Origin: Pipra filicauda
Taxonomy: Eukaryota > Chordata > Aves > Passeriformes > Pipridae
DNA length: 64,000 nucleotides
Direction of reading: 5' to 3'
NCBI RefSeq assembly: GCF_003945595.2
Contig: NW_024104452.1
Span: 744,001 to 808,000, forward strand
Shown piece by piece: positions 37,716-50,000 of the stretch. Every line of letters starts with the position of its first letter. The first letter of the stretch is position 1. The position numbers and the translations under genes were made by a program. The notes under the pieces are model-generated. The model saw nothing but the letters and a program-made list of their open reading frames with translations, made no database searches and had not been told where the DNA came from.

Positions 37716-40475
37716 GTTGTTTTTGTCAGAAAAAAACTTATTACTTGTATCTTTCTACCAGGAAATTACTGAGTTTTCTGTTCCCTTTTTTTCAATTTGT
37801 TTTTTTTTGTTCAAGAGGTGTTATGTCATAAGGTAATTTATTAGTACCTTCAATATTCTACCAACTTTAATCCTAACTTTAAATTGTATTATTTTAATAT
37901 TTGTCTCTTCTTTAAAAATACAAGTGCTACCTTCCCCCTAGTGTTCTATAATAGACTTCCCGATAAATGCAAAGACAATCCAGAGGAGATCATGGGAGAT
38001 TAAGTCATCTTTCTAAGGGATCTGTGCCTTTTTTTCAATTCTCTTTTTGTTGGGAATTTATCATTTGGAAGGCTACAAAAAACCTCAGGTTTTTCTCTAT
38101 TATCAGACAGAAAACATACTTCAGAGTGCTTATTACAAATATTTTTTTCTCTGTCTCCAAACCCAGAATTTTTTTCCCATTTTATTCAAACCATCAGAAT
38201 CTTTAAAACTTGTGCACATAAAATCACATCCCACCTCCATACCAGTTTCAGTTCTCTAAGAAAGCATATTATGACATAAGTATCTTTAAGTCTGTTAATA
38301 ATTTGATTTTTAGACATTTTTGAATGTGTGACTTCACTTTTTCCTTCATTGTAGACTGAACATATTTGCTGTCTCTGACTATATTCACTGTGATTGAGCT
38401 TGTGCTTGTTTTTAGTGTTAAAAACAAGTGCAACTTGTTTATTATTAATATTTTAAAGATATTATATTCTCTTATTTCAGAATTACTGTGCTTCAGGCAG
38501 TATACACTTGTTAAAGGGAAGAGTATTTTAATAATTTTTGAACAGTTAACTTTCTAAATGTTTGTTCACTTAATTAATAAACCCCTCACATAAATTTTAA
38601 TACAACTGCTGTCTTCTCAATGTCCTTTTCCTTTTAGTTTATTGTTTTGTGAATCTTCATTCTTCAAAATTCAGTAGTGTTTTCAAGCTCCATCCCTCCT
38701 CAGAAGAAAAGTCCAAACAGCAAAGGTCCTGTGCAGAAAGACTGCAGGACATCTCCATCTTTTTCTGGATGAGTGAAAGACTCCTGCTGTAACAAACTTG
38801 CTTATTGTTTCCCAAAAATGAGTAGTACTTTCTGAAATCTTTTAAAATAATGGTTGCCAGAAAGTGTAGAGAGAATTAGAGAGAAGCAACAAATTTTAAG
38901 GGAACTCAGCACCCATAGCTCATCAATATGAAAAGGAGAATAGATGGTTCTTACAGCATATGATGAGGTCAATTTGGAATTATAATTTTCAGAGGTGGAA
39001 AAAATTCTTCTTTACTGAAATACATAAAAATATACATTGTACGTACATCTAGTTATTTGATCTTACTTGCTTGATAAAATACTGCAATATTTTCCACCAT
39101 CAAGGAGCTTGTACGTGGTTTTTACAGGATGATTCTGTGAAATTTCAGTGTGTGCTTACAGGTTTGAATGAGTTGTATCTGAAAAGTCACTAATTTGTGA
39201 CTACCTTATTTTAGTACTTTAAAGAACCTTCTGCTTTTATTCCACAAAAAAATAAACTGACCTGTACTGGAAATGCTGTCCATACATCTGAAAGATGAGT
39301 TCCCTTAGTCTTCCTTTCTAACTTTTTTTCCCCTTTCTGGCTTATTATAATTTACATTATCCTTCACATCATAGAAACTCAATAACATACTGAGTTTTAT
39401 AGCAAATTCTCATAAAATATCTCATTTTTTAATACATTAACTTACTTCTCATGGTTTTTCCAACATGAGGGCTGCTAGTTATTTCTTTCTACTTCGGAAA
39501 TTTTTCATTCCCTGGATTCAAGCTTTAACTATAGTAGCTTTATTCCCTGCACCACATTTTACAGTCTGCATGTGTTCAGGCTTGTGATAAATAGCCTATC
39601 ACTAGTTATACTGGCAACACTTCTGCCCATAGGGGTTTTTTCTAATCACTTACATAAATTCTAAAAAAGATACTTAGCTTCAGAGCTCATTGTTTGCCTC
39701 ATCAGTTATCAGAATCATTAATTAAATGTCTTTTGGGGCTCATGTGTGAAAGATTTTAGTGTCAAAGTTTCTGTTTAGAAAATAAATCCCAGTCTCTGGG
39801 TGTGAAGTCAAGCCTTATTTGATGATGACAAAGTATCAGCAGAAATTAGTTTAGTTTGTGCAGTTGTCAAGACAATTTCAGGAAATAGTTAACAATATCT
39901 TTATAACCAGTGGTTATTTCAAGGGTTTGGGGAGTGTGGATGAGGGAAGAGCAGAGTGAGGGGAGAATTGGAGGTGGTTTGGTTTTGGTTTTTTTTTGTA
40001 GTGTATTGATATTTGTCACTTTGAGGTTTAGGGTTTTGTGGGTTTGTTTGGTTTTATTTGGACAGTGTACATCAATAGAGTTGTGCTGATGTACTTCTAC
40101 ACTGTTTTAAACAAATTTCTCACTGTTGATTTAGTGTTTCTTACAGATGAACTTTGCATTATGGCATAGTGATCAACAAATAGAGACTGTTGATGAATAA
40201 CAAACTTTAGGCTGTTTTTTTGCCTGTCAGTCATGTCTTAGCATGGATATTCCTCTGTATAGTTTATTTGTGTATGCTTTGTTTTGTAGTCTTCATTGAA
40301 CTACACCTTCAAGTGTTCACTAATCCACTTGATCTTCTATTAACAAGGTAATCCCCAAGTTAAAGAACTAGTTCTCCTCTAACAAAATAGTTCTTTTCAA
40401 CTGTAATCAAACCCAACTATTGAGAAAAGGGAAGAGTGGCAATAAAGGAGGTAAATTAAAAGGTGTTAAGAAAAG
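37716..40475. other. unique AT-rich non-coding DNA
   Basis: No gene was recognised. There is a G/T-rich strand-asymmetric patch at 39960-40070. Small frames here have no domain. Confidence 0.55.
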
Positions 40476-40945
40476 CGTGGTGGGTTGACCTTGACTGGGT
40501 GTCATTTGCCCACCAAGCCACTCTATCACTCCCTTTCTTCATCAGGACAAGGGGTGGAGAAAATAAGATGGAAAAAACCCACACTTGTAGGTCAAGGAAG
40601 AAACAGTTTAATAAAGCAAAAGGAAAGACTGCACAAGAAAGCAAAGGACAAAAAAAATTATTCTCTGCTTCCCATCAGCAGGCAATGTTCAGACACTTCC
40701 TGGGCAGTAGGGCTTCAGTACATGTAGCATTTGCTTTGGAAGACAAATGTCATAATGTCATAATAACAAATGCCACCCCTCCTCCTTTCTCTTAGGTTTT
40801 ATACCTGAGCAGACATCATGTGGTATGGGAAATCCCTTTGGTCAGTTTGGGTCAGCTGTCCTGGCTATGCCCCATTCCAAGATCTTTCCCACCCTCAGTT
40901 TACTGGGTGAGAGGGACTATGTTGGAGAAACATCGAAACCTAAAA
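40476..40945 (-). mobile_element. endogenous retrovirus LTR, antisense
   Basis: From cgtggtgggttgacc (40476; the TG end has mutated to CG) to about 40945, this matches an LTR family that I recognise from bird genomes, with the words 'cccaccaagcc', 'actctatcactccc', 'agtttaataaagc', 'cttcccatcagcaggcaatg', 'gggcttcagtac', 'cctttggtcagtttgggtc' and 'agctgtcctggct' in order. A TATAAAA box on the minus strand (40797-40803) sets the orientation: U3 is at the high-coordinate side and U5 at 40476. A canonical AATAAA in R is not seen in this copy (the site reads AATAAT). The far end is approximate because similarity fades after 'ttggagaaaca'. I found no matching target duplication for the 40471-40475 flank. 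Frames within it, including 40463-40795, are not genes. Confidence 0.82.
40797..40803 (-). promoter_or_regulatory. LTR TATA box
   Basis: TATAAAA on the minus strand in the middle of the LTR, as expected at the U3/R transition. Confidence 0.6.
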
Positions 40946-41666
40946 AGGAATTTGAGTGGTTATTTGAGGGTTATTTCTGTATGGGTCTCATATTGTTCAC
41001 ATTATGGTACAATTACACTGGGTTTGTAGAATACAGTTGTAATGTCTTGATTGGTTTAATAACCAGTGAAGAAATTTCAACCCGAGGGGAGAAAATGGTA
41101 ACCTAGAAATTCACAGCCTCAAACCTTGTCACTGTCTCATGTATTGTGGCAGAAACTACTAAGCACTAATATTAAATTCGGGCTCTAGACACTTGTTCCT
41201 GCACAGGTACAGCAGAAGTGTCCCACATCTCTAGAAGTAATGTTAAAACAAAACTTTTATACAGAGAAAATAACTTATGACCTTGAAGGCTGTTCTAAAT
41301 ATGCAAGCAGAAGAGTTGCATTATTAAAACTAAGTGTGGCAGTCTAGTAGACCTATTCTGATTTTTAATGCAGTTCTTTAAAGCTCCTCTTATTCATGCT
41401 AAATAAAGAAACTTCCAGTGTCAACCAGTCTGACTGGTACAGACTGCATATTTTTGTATATAAATATTTTTGCCTAGTATTCTGGATGTGAGGTGGTAAA
41501 CTTGAGTTGATAGCAATTATTGCAGTGCTTTTACCTCTTGTATATGGCAGCTTCAGGATTTTTGCTGAGGCTTTGAGACTGACAGCTTGAGGCAGGGTGA
41601 AAACTGACTCCTGCTTTCGTTGCTGCCCTTCAGGGGATCAAATGCAAATGAAAAACTGCCTGCAAC
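40946..41666. other. unassigned spacer between LTR and open frame
   Basis: No gene or known repeat was recognised. If the LTR at 40476 kept part of its provirus, retroviral 3' sequence would be expected here, but I see no polypurine tract directly at the LTR edge. Confidence 0.45.
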
Positions 41667-42230
41667 TCACCGCTGATTTTGGTGTGAAAGTAGGGAATGA
41701 TGAGGGAAAACAGGTACTGGGGAAGAACCTGACCAGTGGTAGACATCTCCATAGCAACAAAGTTGCCAGACTTTCCGAATTTTCAAATCCACTCCCAGTC
41801 CCCAAACAATAGTAAAGACTAAAATGTGTTTGAAAAAATCTCTTGCTGATGGTGGAATCTTGCTGGAATATGGCATTATAGATAAGTGACTCCAAAGTCC
41901 AGCAACAAGTGTAGGAGAAGTAAATTGTTGTGCTGTATGTTGTGGGAAAGAAGGTCTTCCTTTAAGTCCATTTTCCCAGTAAGTATGATTGTAGTCTATA
42001 TGAAAGAAGCCAACTTCAATATTTGAGTGCAAAGTGGTCATGTTCACAGGGATTTGAACTGTGTTTGGGGGAGGAGGCGTTTGTGGATTGAAACCGATAT
42101 TTAGTTGTGGTAAGGTGCATATTTCCTGAAACAAACTGGAAGTTTCTATTTGTTTGGTGTATCCTCTTAATCTCATGTAAAACTGCAAATTGTTGTTGTG
42201 AGGATCAGACATAAAAGAGGTTTTGATCAT
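41667..42230 (-). other. unexplained 187-codon open frame
   Basis: The minus-strand frame is open from an ATG at 42230 to a stop at 41667. In sequence this AT-rich a run of about 190 stop-free codons is unlikely by chance, so it may descend from coding DNA. Seen in the translation are a proline-rich run (TPPPPN) near residue 55, two N-glycosylation-type sequons (NMT and NHT) in the first half, and a hydrophobic stretch (HILVFTIVWGLGV) near residue 140. There is no recognised domain, no N-terminal signal peptide and no obvious splice context. It lies 5' of the minus-strand LTR at 40476-40945, where a provirus would carry env, but I cannot show homology. Alternatives are a degraded retroviral or host pseudogene, or chance. 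Confidence 0.25.
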
Positions 42231-42236
42231 GAACAA

Positions 42237-42964
42237 AAAACCCCCAAAAGTCTAACAGAAGCAAGAACATGGAATTATATGAGAATATCAATTCATTTTG
42301 TGTTTGTCAAAAATTAGAATCTTGGGGTTGGGGGAAGAAAGGGGAAGTTAAATAGTTGGGGTTTTTCTGGATTTTCTGATTTAAAAGGTACTTCATCAAG
42401 ATCAGACAAAATTAGTTGTGAAATTAATAAAGATAAGTAAGGGATCTTGAGCTATATAGTCTTTAGGCATGAAAGATATAGATTCAAATGCTTGCTATGA
42501 ATTGAGAAAAGATGGAATGGATCATGGTACATGCCTCAGGGAACTTCTCAAAGCTCCCAGGTGTCTGGAAGTGTGAGGACACCATGCCATTTCCTCTGCC
42601 ATTCCTTTTAGAAAAGTTACACATGACGTATGAAACTTTTTTAAAGAAAACAAATATTAAAATGGCTTTTTCTTTTGGAGAAATATGGGAATGGGGCTCA
42701 GGGGAAGTGGTACATTTTAAATGTCTTCTTCGTTTCAGTTTAGTCATAATTCACCATTTTGACAAGAGTAATTAGATAATCTGTTGCAACCACGGCTACA
42801 ACTAATACATAAAAATAAACTACTTTATGAAAAATGTTGGCCAACCATATTGATTTTTATTTAAAGAAAAAAATCAAAAAGAAAATCCCTATGCACAGGA
42901 ACATTTTTTTTTTCCCCCCAAAAATGCAATCACCACATAATCTGTCATTGCAGCTTTCTGTCAT
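42237..42964. other. unique non-coding DNA
   Basis: Nothing recognised. The overlapping opposite-strand 87-codon frames at about 42484-42775 show no domain. A T10-C6-A5 tract lies at about 42905-42925. Confidence 0.55.
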
Positions 42965-43270
42965 GGACTGACCACATTTCCTATCCCTCTGCAGGAGGGC
43001 TAGAGGGGTCAGGAATGAATGAATGCAATTGGTCCTGAGAAGAAGAAGGATGCAGGATTTTGTTTCTCACCATTAAACTTTATTTTTAATTGGCAACGAA
43101 TTAAATTCCCCAGGTCAAGCCTGTTTGGCTTGTAATGATTAATTGTTAAGTGATCTCCCTGGCTTTATCTCAACCCAGAGGCTTTTCCCTCTTATTTTCT
43201 TCCTCTATTTGAGGAGAGGAGGTGACAGAGCGATTTGATGGGAGCCAGCTGCCCACATGAGCCTACCACA
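42965..43270 (+). mobile_element. 3' fragment of an avian ERV LTR, same family as 11973-12946
   Basis: The order 'gactgaccaca', 'ctgcaggagggctagagggg', 'gagaagaagaaggatg', 'aattggcaacgaattaaatt', 'gtgatctccctggctttatc', 'gaggtgacagagcgatttga', 'gcctaccaca' parallels the last 300 bp of the LTR at 11973-12946 and ends in CA at 43270. The position of the poly(A) signal is mutated (ggcaacgaatt in place of ggcaataaatt). Upstream LTR sequence is missing, so this is a truncated relic. The duplication at its right end cannot be tested. Confidence 0.75.
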
Positions 43271-45640
43271 GAGGCTGGTTGTTATCTCAGTTTGAGTGGT
43301 GATTTCTCTGAAGTTTCCTAGCAGAGAAAAAAATTAAGTACAGTTATGAATAGATTACGTAACTCTGACATTTTGAGTATCACCTTTAACCTCATAAAAT
43401 ACAGAGGCTTTTGGTCAAGGGTAGTGGACTGTGCTGCCCAATAATTATTGCAGTTAAAGGATGGGCAAATGCTGGTGGTCTACATAAGCAAGGATGTGAG
43501 CACCGTAGTGTTCGAGGTGCCCTCTGTAATCTTTCCATCTAACTGGAGACTAGAAAGAGATGTCTTCATTAGAAACATATCACTGTGTTATTATGTTAAC
43601 AAAAGCCATTTCCATAAAATCTCCATGTAAAATTTGGAGCTATATAGTAAAAAAAAAATTAGAAAAAAATCTTTTTGTTTTCAAATGCTAACCTAGTTGT
43701 ATTTAAATTCTCACAAAAATATGGCTTTGGGAGCAGTAGTAACTTCATTTCTATGTGGAAATGAAATTCATTTTTGGCTAAACTTTTCCTCTTTTTTGAT
43801 GCAAGGTGTTCGAAAAAGAATTGAAATAACTAGATGAAAAACAATTTTATTGCATTTAGTTACAATAAACCTGTTTTTGTTCTGATGAATTCTGCAGGGA
43901 AGTTATGTTTCAAAACTTATTGATACAGGAAATTAATTCCCAGGTTTCATCTGTCTTGATAAGACTGCAGCTCATTCCTTCTTCCCTCTGTTCCCCTTCT
44001 CACTCACAAAGCCTGCACTGAAGTCTCTTTTCTTGTTTTTTCCAATAGATGTTTAATTAAAGGGATTACTCTCCCACTGTTATTTAGAAGTTCTCTGATA
44101 AACAAAAGAGAATACACAGAGTAAACTGAATGATTAGAAACTGACTTTTCCTGAAGCTACTTCTTTCATCACGAATGTCACCCTGTAAAATTGCTGCAAT
44201 CATACAGAACACTCTTGGAAAGGTAATATGAAAAGTTCTTCATGACAGTGATGGGGGAGGAAAAAAACCCAAAAAAACCAAAGTTGCCCCAAAATTGCAA
44301 AGTTCAAAAAGTACTATGCAAAGAAGTTAAAAGGTTACGTTCAGCAGTTTCTTATTGACTTAATTTGATTGAGACTGTGACCTGGAACATGAGCATGGTA
44401 TCTCTAAGGACTTAGATATTACTCTCTCTGTTTGCACTGGATGCTTTGAAAAGTCCTGACAAAAGGTCATAGCAGCGGTGGCCTAGAAATATGTAGCATT
44501 TTGAAAAAAACATGCTATGTATTTATTTGTTAAAAAAACAATGGTGAAAATCTCATATTTCTTGTCAAACCCCAGAAGTATTGAAAGAAACCCACTCAAA
44601 CAAAAGTCATGAACAAGGATACAGGATAGTATCATCTGTTGGGTTTTGAGACCACAGTTCACTAAATCAGGTTCTTTTTAGATATGTTGTCTCTTTTGTT
44701 ACATTATGCTTTTCTCTCTACAAAATAGGAGGGGTGTTAGCGGAAGGAGAGAGTCCTTGCTAGATTTAAAAGGATCATCCAGCAAGTCTGCTGGCTTTGA
44801 AGGAGTTTTTGCTACATCTGATTGCAGCTACTTTGGAGCTGTAGAACAGTTTTTTGAGGAAAGAACTGACAAGCTGATTACATTCTCTACTTCTACAGTA
44901 TTTTGGACCCTCAGTCTATTTTTCCCTTTCATTTTTTTTTCAAGTGAAATATAAAATCAAAAGTCTCTTCATGCATCTGTAGCAAGACACTGCTTCAAGG
45001 TCCTGTAGTTTCATCATTATTCCTAGAGGAATGTTATCCCTGCTTTTTTAGCTCCACAATAACGTTAGTTTTACCTTTTATGTCTTTAGGTCTATTTTAC
45101 ATATGTGCTTAGGCCTTTTATATAAGCCTTTGAAATGTGATACTAAAGCATTCATGAAGTTAAAAATTTGGAGGGTTTTGTTTGTTTGAAGACCTCAAGA
45201 TCTTTTAATGTTTATTGAAAATATTCAGAAAGACTTTTTGTAGACTCTTTTTGTAGTACTCTAAAGCAGTTGAGCACCGCTCAGGTTTGGGATTTCATTA
45301 GTATATCTCACGAAAGCTAATAGTGTAAATATCTGATCAAAGATGTTTGCCTACAGCAGGTGGTGGGATTGCCCTGTAGAGAACCCTGTACAGAACCCCT
45401 CATAGCTTCTCATCAGAATGAGTATTCTTCTTTTTTCTAAGAGGGGCCTCAGGGTGGGGAGCTTCCTTTCCCCATGTTTTTGAGGGATCTTACAGCTACC
45501 ACTAAGACCATTGTCAGAGGCTGATGCTACATATGTTTCTTTGTCCTTAGGTCAATGCTGAAAATAAGCTGCAGAGTGTGAAATCAAGACTGCCCTGTTA
45601 GGCTGTCCTGATTACTACAAAAGCAGCAAGACCCAGGCTT
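43271..45640. other. unique non-coding DNA
   Basis: No gene was recognised. The 82-codon frame at 44706-44954 follows a pyrimidine-rich AG (44711-44729) but has no recognisable domain. A GC-raised shoulder begins about 45350. Confidence 0.5.
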
Positions 45641-45655
45641 TGGAGCGCAGGCTGT

Positions 45656-45997
45656 GTGTGCCTCGAGCCCTCAGATCGCAACTTCTGCAGAAAGAGCAAG
45701 AACATCAGTAAAAGCAATGGGGTATCGCTCTTGAAAGATCATGATTATTATCTGGTGCAGAGGAGTAGTCAGCAGGAGGGCAGTGATGAAAGGGCTGGCA
45801 GTAGTGTTATGACAAAGGCTCTTGGGGGTGGTCAGACAAGTGCTTGCTGCGCTGATAAGGCTGTGGCTATTCACAGGAAGGGGAGTCAACCACACTCTTA
45901 TAGTCAAGGTCATCAATTAGTACAGCTAAGCAAGTTTCTTGAGGGGTGCAACATTAAGAAAATTATTTTAGCATTCAAAAATCATGACAGTTCTTGA
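45656..45997 (+). other. unexplained 113-codon open frame in a GC-raised patch
   Basis: The frame opens at a non-ATG codon and ends at a TGA. The surrounding 45590-46010 is richer in G, C and CpG than its neighbours (gagcgcagg, gcctcgagcc, cagatcgc, ggtatcgc). The translation is rich in S, K and Q with no signal peptide, membrane segment or recognised domain. The patch ends in AT-rich sequence just before a CR1. It could be an unassigned repeat or LTR/leader fragment. I would not call it a gene. Confidence 0.2.
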
Positions 45998-46019
45998 GGT
46001 GTAGCAGGTAGGATGGTGC

Positions 46020-46225
46020 TGATGAAAGAGTTTATGTATTATAGACGTTATACAAATTATGCATCATATAAAGTGTATAAATTACATATAAATGATATAT
46101 TAAGATATAAAATTATGCATCTACATGTAAAAGAACAAAATATGTATATATATGTACTTATATAGTCCTTCATACAGGTTTGTGTTTGTATAATGTATGT
46201 ATACTCTCAGTATATACACAAGATA
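46020..46225. repeat. AT-rich low-complexity tract
   Basis: A run of TATA/ATAT-rich sequence (for example tatgtatatatatgtactta at about 46141) without a clean repeat unit, directly before the CR1 at 46226. Confidence 0.8.
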
Positions 46226-46590
46226 AGAAAGTTGGGGCCAGGTGGAGAACATTGAGGCTGTTCAGCCTGCAGAAGAGAAGATTGCATGGAGACCTCAGAG
46301 CAAACTTCCAGTATCTGAAGGGGCCTACAAGGAAGCTGGAGAGGGACTCTTGATCAGGAAATTAAGGGGAAATTTAGGTTAGATATATAGGAGAATTTCT
46401 TTACTGTGAGGGTGGTGAGGCACTGGCATAGGTTGCCCAGAGAAGCTGTGGCTGCCCCACCCTTGGAAGTGTTCAAGGCCAGGTTGGACAACGCTGTGAG
46501 CAACCTGATCTAATGGGAGGCATCCCTGCAGATGGCAGGGGGGGATGGAACTAGATGGTCTTCCAACCCAAACTGTTCTTTGATTCATGC
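46226..46590 (+). mobile_element. CR1 LINE 3' end, sense
   Basis: Follows the sense CR1 terminus: 'cagcctgcagaagagaag', 'ttccagtatctgaaggggcc', 'agctggagagggactc', 'tttctttactgtgagggtgg', 'tgcccagagaagctgtgg', 'gaagtgttcaaggccagg' and 'ggaactagatggtcttcc', then a worn tail (ttctttgattcatg). It is the best preserved sense CR1 tail here apart from the nested one, 5'-truncated at about 46226. The minus-strand frame at 46379-46588 is an antisense shadow. Confidence 0.93.
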
Positions 46591-46629
46591 TACAACTCTA
46601 TTTTTATATTGGAGCACTTCCTGATTCAA

Positions 46630-47040
46630 AGGAAGGAGCAGCCAAATGCAGGGCTGCCTGAGAACATGTGGGTGTGACAGCATCAAAAAATTGCTGGCAG
46701 CCAGTCCCAACACAGTATGAAAACTCATGGGGAATTTGACTTTCAAAAGGGGTGTCCTCTGTGTATCTAAAGACAGGGGGCTTCCTTTTCTAATGTGCTT
46801 GTGGATACACTGGGAGCAGCAGCTTGTCCTGCTGTTCAGCCACAGGGCTACCTGAGAGCACATGAGCAAAATGATGTCAAGAAATGGCTGTAAGCCAAAT
46901 GAAAACAGCAGCTCCCTGCCATAAAATGATGGAGCCCATTCATGAAAAGGCAGACAAAAAAAACCCTGGTGACTCTTGTAAGGGAAGGGTCTTCTTGGTT
47001 TGACGTACTTCTGGGTAAAGTGGAGCTGGGAAGTGGTCTT
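46630..47040. repeat. degenerate two-copy tandem duplication, 194-bp period
   Basis: The block starting agggctgcctgaga at 46650 recurs, changed, as agggctacctgaga at 46844, followed in both by a caa/aaa run and gctg...agcca. About two thirds of the first 54 bases agree. Flanking stretches (gagcagc before each unit, and g-rich tcttcct-like blocks after) are also similar, so the unit is close to 194 bp. The 170-codon minus-strand frame at 46585-47097 crosses both units, but 194 is not a multiple of three, so the two copies would be read in different frames. This argues against a real protein. It is not assigned to a known family. Confidence 0.55.
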
Positions 47041-50000
47041 GCCAGCCAAACATATCAGATCACAGGTTTGGAAGAAGGAGAGTGACTTCCACAACAAATG
47101 ATGCTTGAAGGTGCTGGGACGGGGTGGAACTTTTGTCAGAAGCTGAGGAGCGGAGCACTTGTTACCTCTTATTTGTTACATCATTGGTACCTGTACAATT
47201 AGTACTTCCTGGGCAAGGATGTAAAAGAGATTGCAGTGAACCTGGAAGAGCTGCCATAGTTAAGTCTTACTGGGGGGCAGAAGATTGATAAAGTTATGAC
47301 AAACTGCATCCACTGTCATCTGAATACCCTTGGGTGAACTGGCTTCTACTTACAAAATATTTGTTTTCTATATTACTTGGTATATCCTGTACTTTTTAGA
47401 TGCCTGTTTTGCAATTCTGAGGGTGTGGGGAGGTAACCTGATCATGACAGAGGTATGTTATCTTTTGTTTGAAATTTACAGTTAATAGTTCAATAGTCTT
47501 AATGCATTACGGAATGAATGTCAGCAAAGGCATTTGCTGGTTAAAGCATGTTTTATGAACATATAAGCCATTATAGACATGAAGTGGATTAACTTTTTCT
47601 GATCAGGGACTTTTACCATCTTGAATTTTGATTTTAACCATTCAGGCCAGTGTTACCGAGGGATTTCGGTAACTGCTGCCCTAAAGCAGGAATAATGTGA
47701 AAGAGCGGAAAAGAACAAGATGAACTTACATATTTCCTTTACTAAGAATGCCTTGACTCTTGTTTACCATAAAGAGAACAAAAGAGGAATACTTCCATGA
47801 TTTTGGAAATAAGAACTAGATGGGCATATGAGAAGAGGTAAAGAAGATGCTAAAAGACCACAATTACAAACAGCAGAAGAGTAACTCAAAACTCCTATAA
47901 GCAGTATTTTGATATATCCTGACAGTTATGAACAATGGTTATTTTTTAATTTTGTATGATTAAAAGTGTATTTTCTTCCTTTCTAAAAAACCAGGTAATA
48001 TACAAAAGAGTATAACTAACAATTTATCCATTGTTAAATGACTGGCAGGCTGATGCAGTAAAATACATGCATTCACTACCTGTTTGCCTGCTGAACTACA
48101 TTTAGATTCTTGAGGATTAGGACCAAGATTTTGTCAATATGATATTTACTTTGGAATTTGGTGGTACCACAGAAACCTACAGCTTTATAATAGTATAATG
48201 GTGCTAGATTTTGCATAGGAAAATAGGGGCTGAGGTATTTTTTGAGTTTAACTCTGCCAGAGTTTTTGCTTCTCAAAAGTAAAAAAATTTTCTGGGTTGT
48301 AGGTTGTGTCTACTCTAGCTAGGGTTTACACCAGTAGGGAAAGACCAGTGTGTGTGTTTGAATAAGGATGACAAATTTAAGTACTTGAAATAAAAGGTTA
48401 TTGCCCAAGGTGCAATAGAGTAGCTGTTGCCTCTATTCCTTTTTACATTAAAGTCATTGAATATGGTATCGAATCTCTAATATGCACAACAGTGTTCTAC
48501 CAGCATCATTGTATCATGCAAAATACAGATGATAGGACACTATGAGCACTTTAAAGCTCATTTTGCATACTGTGCACAACATCTTGGGAGATTTAGGAAA
48601 ACCAAGTGGTGAACAAGAGCACTGATGAGAAATGTGTTGTCATGTCACAATACCAGTCCTGTAAATCTGTTTGTCTGCATGTCAAGACCTTTATGGAAAT
48701 GAAAGAAGAGAGCTCAGGATAGAGTCTCTCACCTTTCACTAGGTCATTTACACCAAGATCCTTCTCTATAATGTGAAAATTTTCTGTCAGTGTGTTAATT
48801 CCGAGGGTCTTAAATATACTCTCTTTCTTCTAGAAATTCATAAAAAAAGGTCACCTTTTTTTATTTTAATAAATTTCCCTTTCCAATTAGGCAGCTGGTT
48901 TCATAGGACTACCTGTTTTTATAAGCAACTTTTATACTAAAGTTGTTACACTGCTTGTAACTGGGCTTTCTTCTTCTATTTAACAAAGTGCTATCTATTA
49001 TCAGAAAAATTTGGATGGTTTCATAGGTGCCCAAAAAACCTCTAGCAATGTACTGACCATCAGATAAGGTTAAACAGGCATTAAGAAGAAACTTAAATAT
49101 TATGTTTTGATTTGCTTTTGTCAGAACACATAATAGTGACAGAAACTAAATGCAAGAAAAATAAAAGGAGGTATGAAGCTTGTCTATGAGAAGTGAAATA
49201 ATAGAAAAACCTGTTGGTACACTGTGGAAGAGGATGTATTCTTAACATGTGTTCACAGAAAAACCCAACTTATTTTCTTTTAAGATTATAGTACTGGTGA
49301 GACTCTTATTTTTCCTCTGTGCAGCTATTCTTTCTCTCAATATATGGACTTATACTTCTCCAGTATAAACTCTGTAGGGGATGAAAGCTTGTGGTCAGCG
49401 TTTCCCATTACTAGTCTAAACAGCTTCATGCAGCTTGTGATGCTTTTTATGTTCTGAGGCAAGAAAATCCCAGTACATGTGCTTTTAGTAGGACTTTTCA
49501 TACTTAAAATGATGTTTTGCAGGTTTTCTTCACAGGCTGAAAACAAAAGGCAACTAATAATTAGAATGTTACTAACATGACTGGCAGCCTCATAATATCA
49601 ACGTCTTTTATGGATTTTTGCCAGTAACCATGACTTGAAATGCAGCAAGAGGTGCAGAGAAAGTGACAAAGATATGTAATTTTAAAAAGCATAATTGAAA
49701 GTCCCAATATATTATTATTATCTCTTTTATTTTAAGTCAATCCTATTTCATTGTTAAGGAAAAAATAGGATTAGTATAATATACCTTCTTCCAAAGACAA
49801 ACAAAAATATGTGCAATACAGAAAAATGTTTTAAGTTTCTAATGGGATGAGTGAAAACCATGCAGAAATTAGATAGCAGTGCTCTTTTGCTCCAGAGCAG
49901 CTTAAGCACGTTTTTACTATGAGGGTCATGAAACTGTATTGACATGTTGTAAAAGCCTACTAATGTAAAACAACACAAACAGGAGCAGCTGTAGCTGATG

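Noticed and set aside
40476..43270. A single provirus bounded by the LTRs at 40476 and 43270
   Set aside because: The two LTRs are in opposite orientations and at least partly of different families. No gag or pol was recognised between them.
44706..44954. Possible exon after a pyrimidine-rich AG
   Set aside because: No recognised peptide and no clear donor. The frame runs into a T-rich stretch giving a F-rich end.
46585..47097. 170-codon minus-strand open frame
   Set aside because: It crosses the 194-bp degenerate tandem duplication, whose copies would be read in different phases. No domain was recognised.
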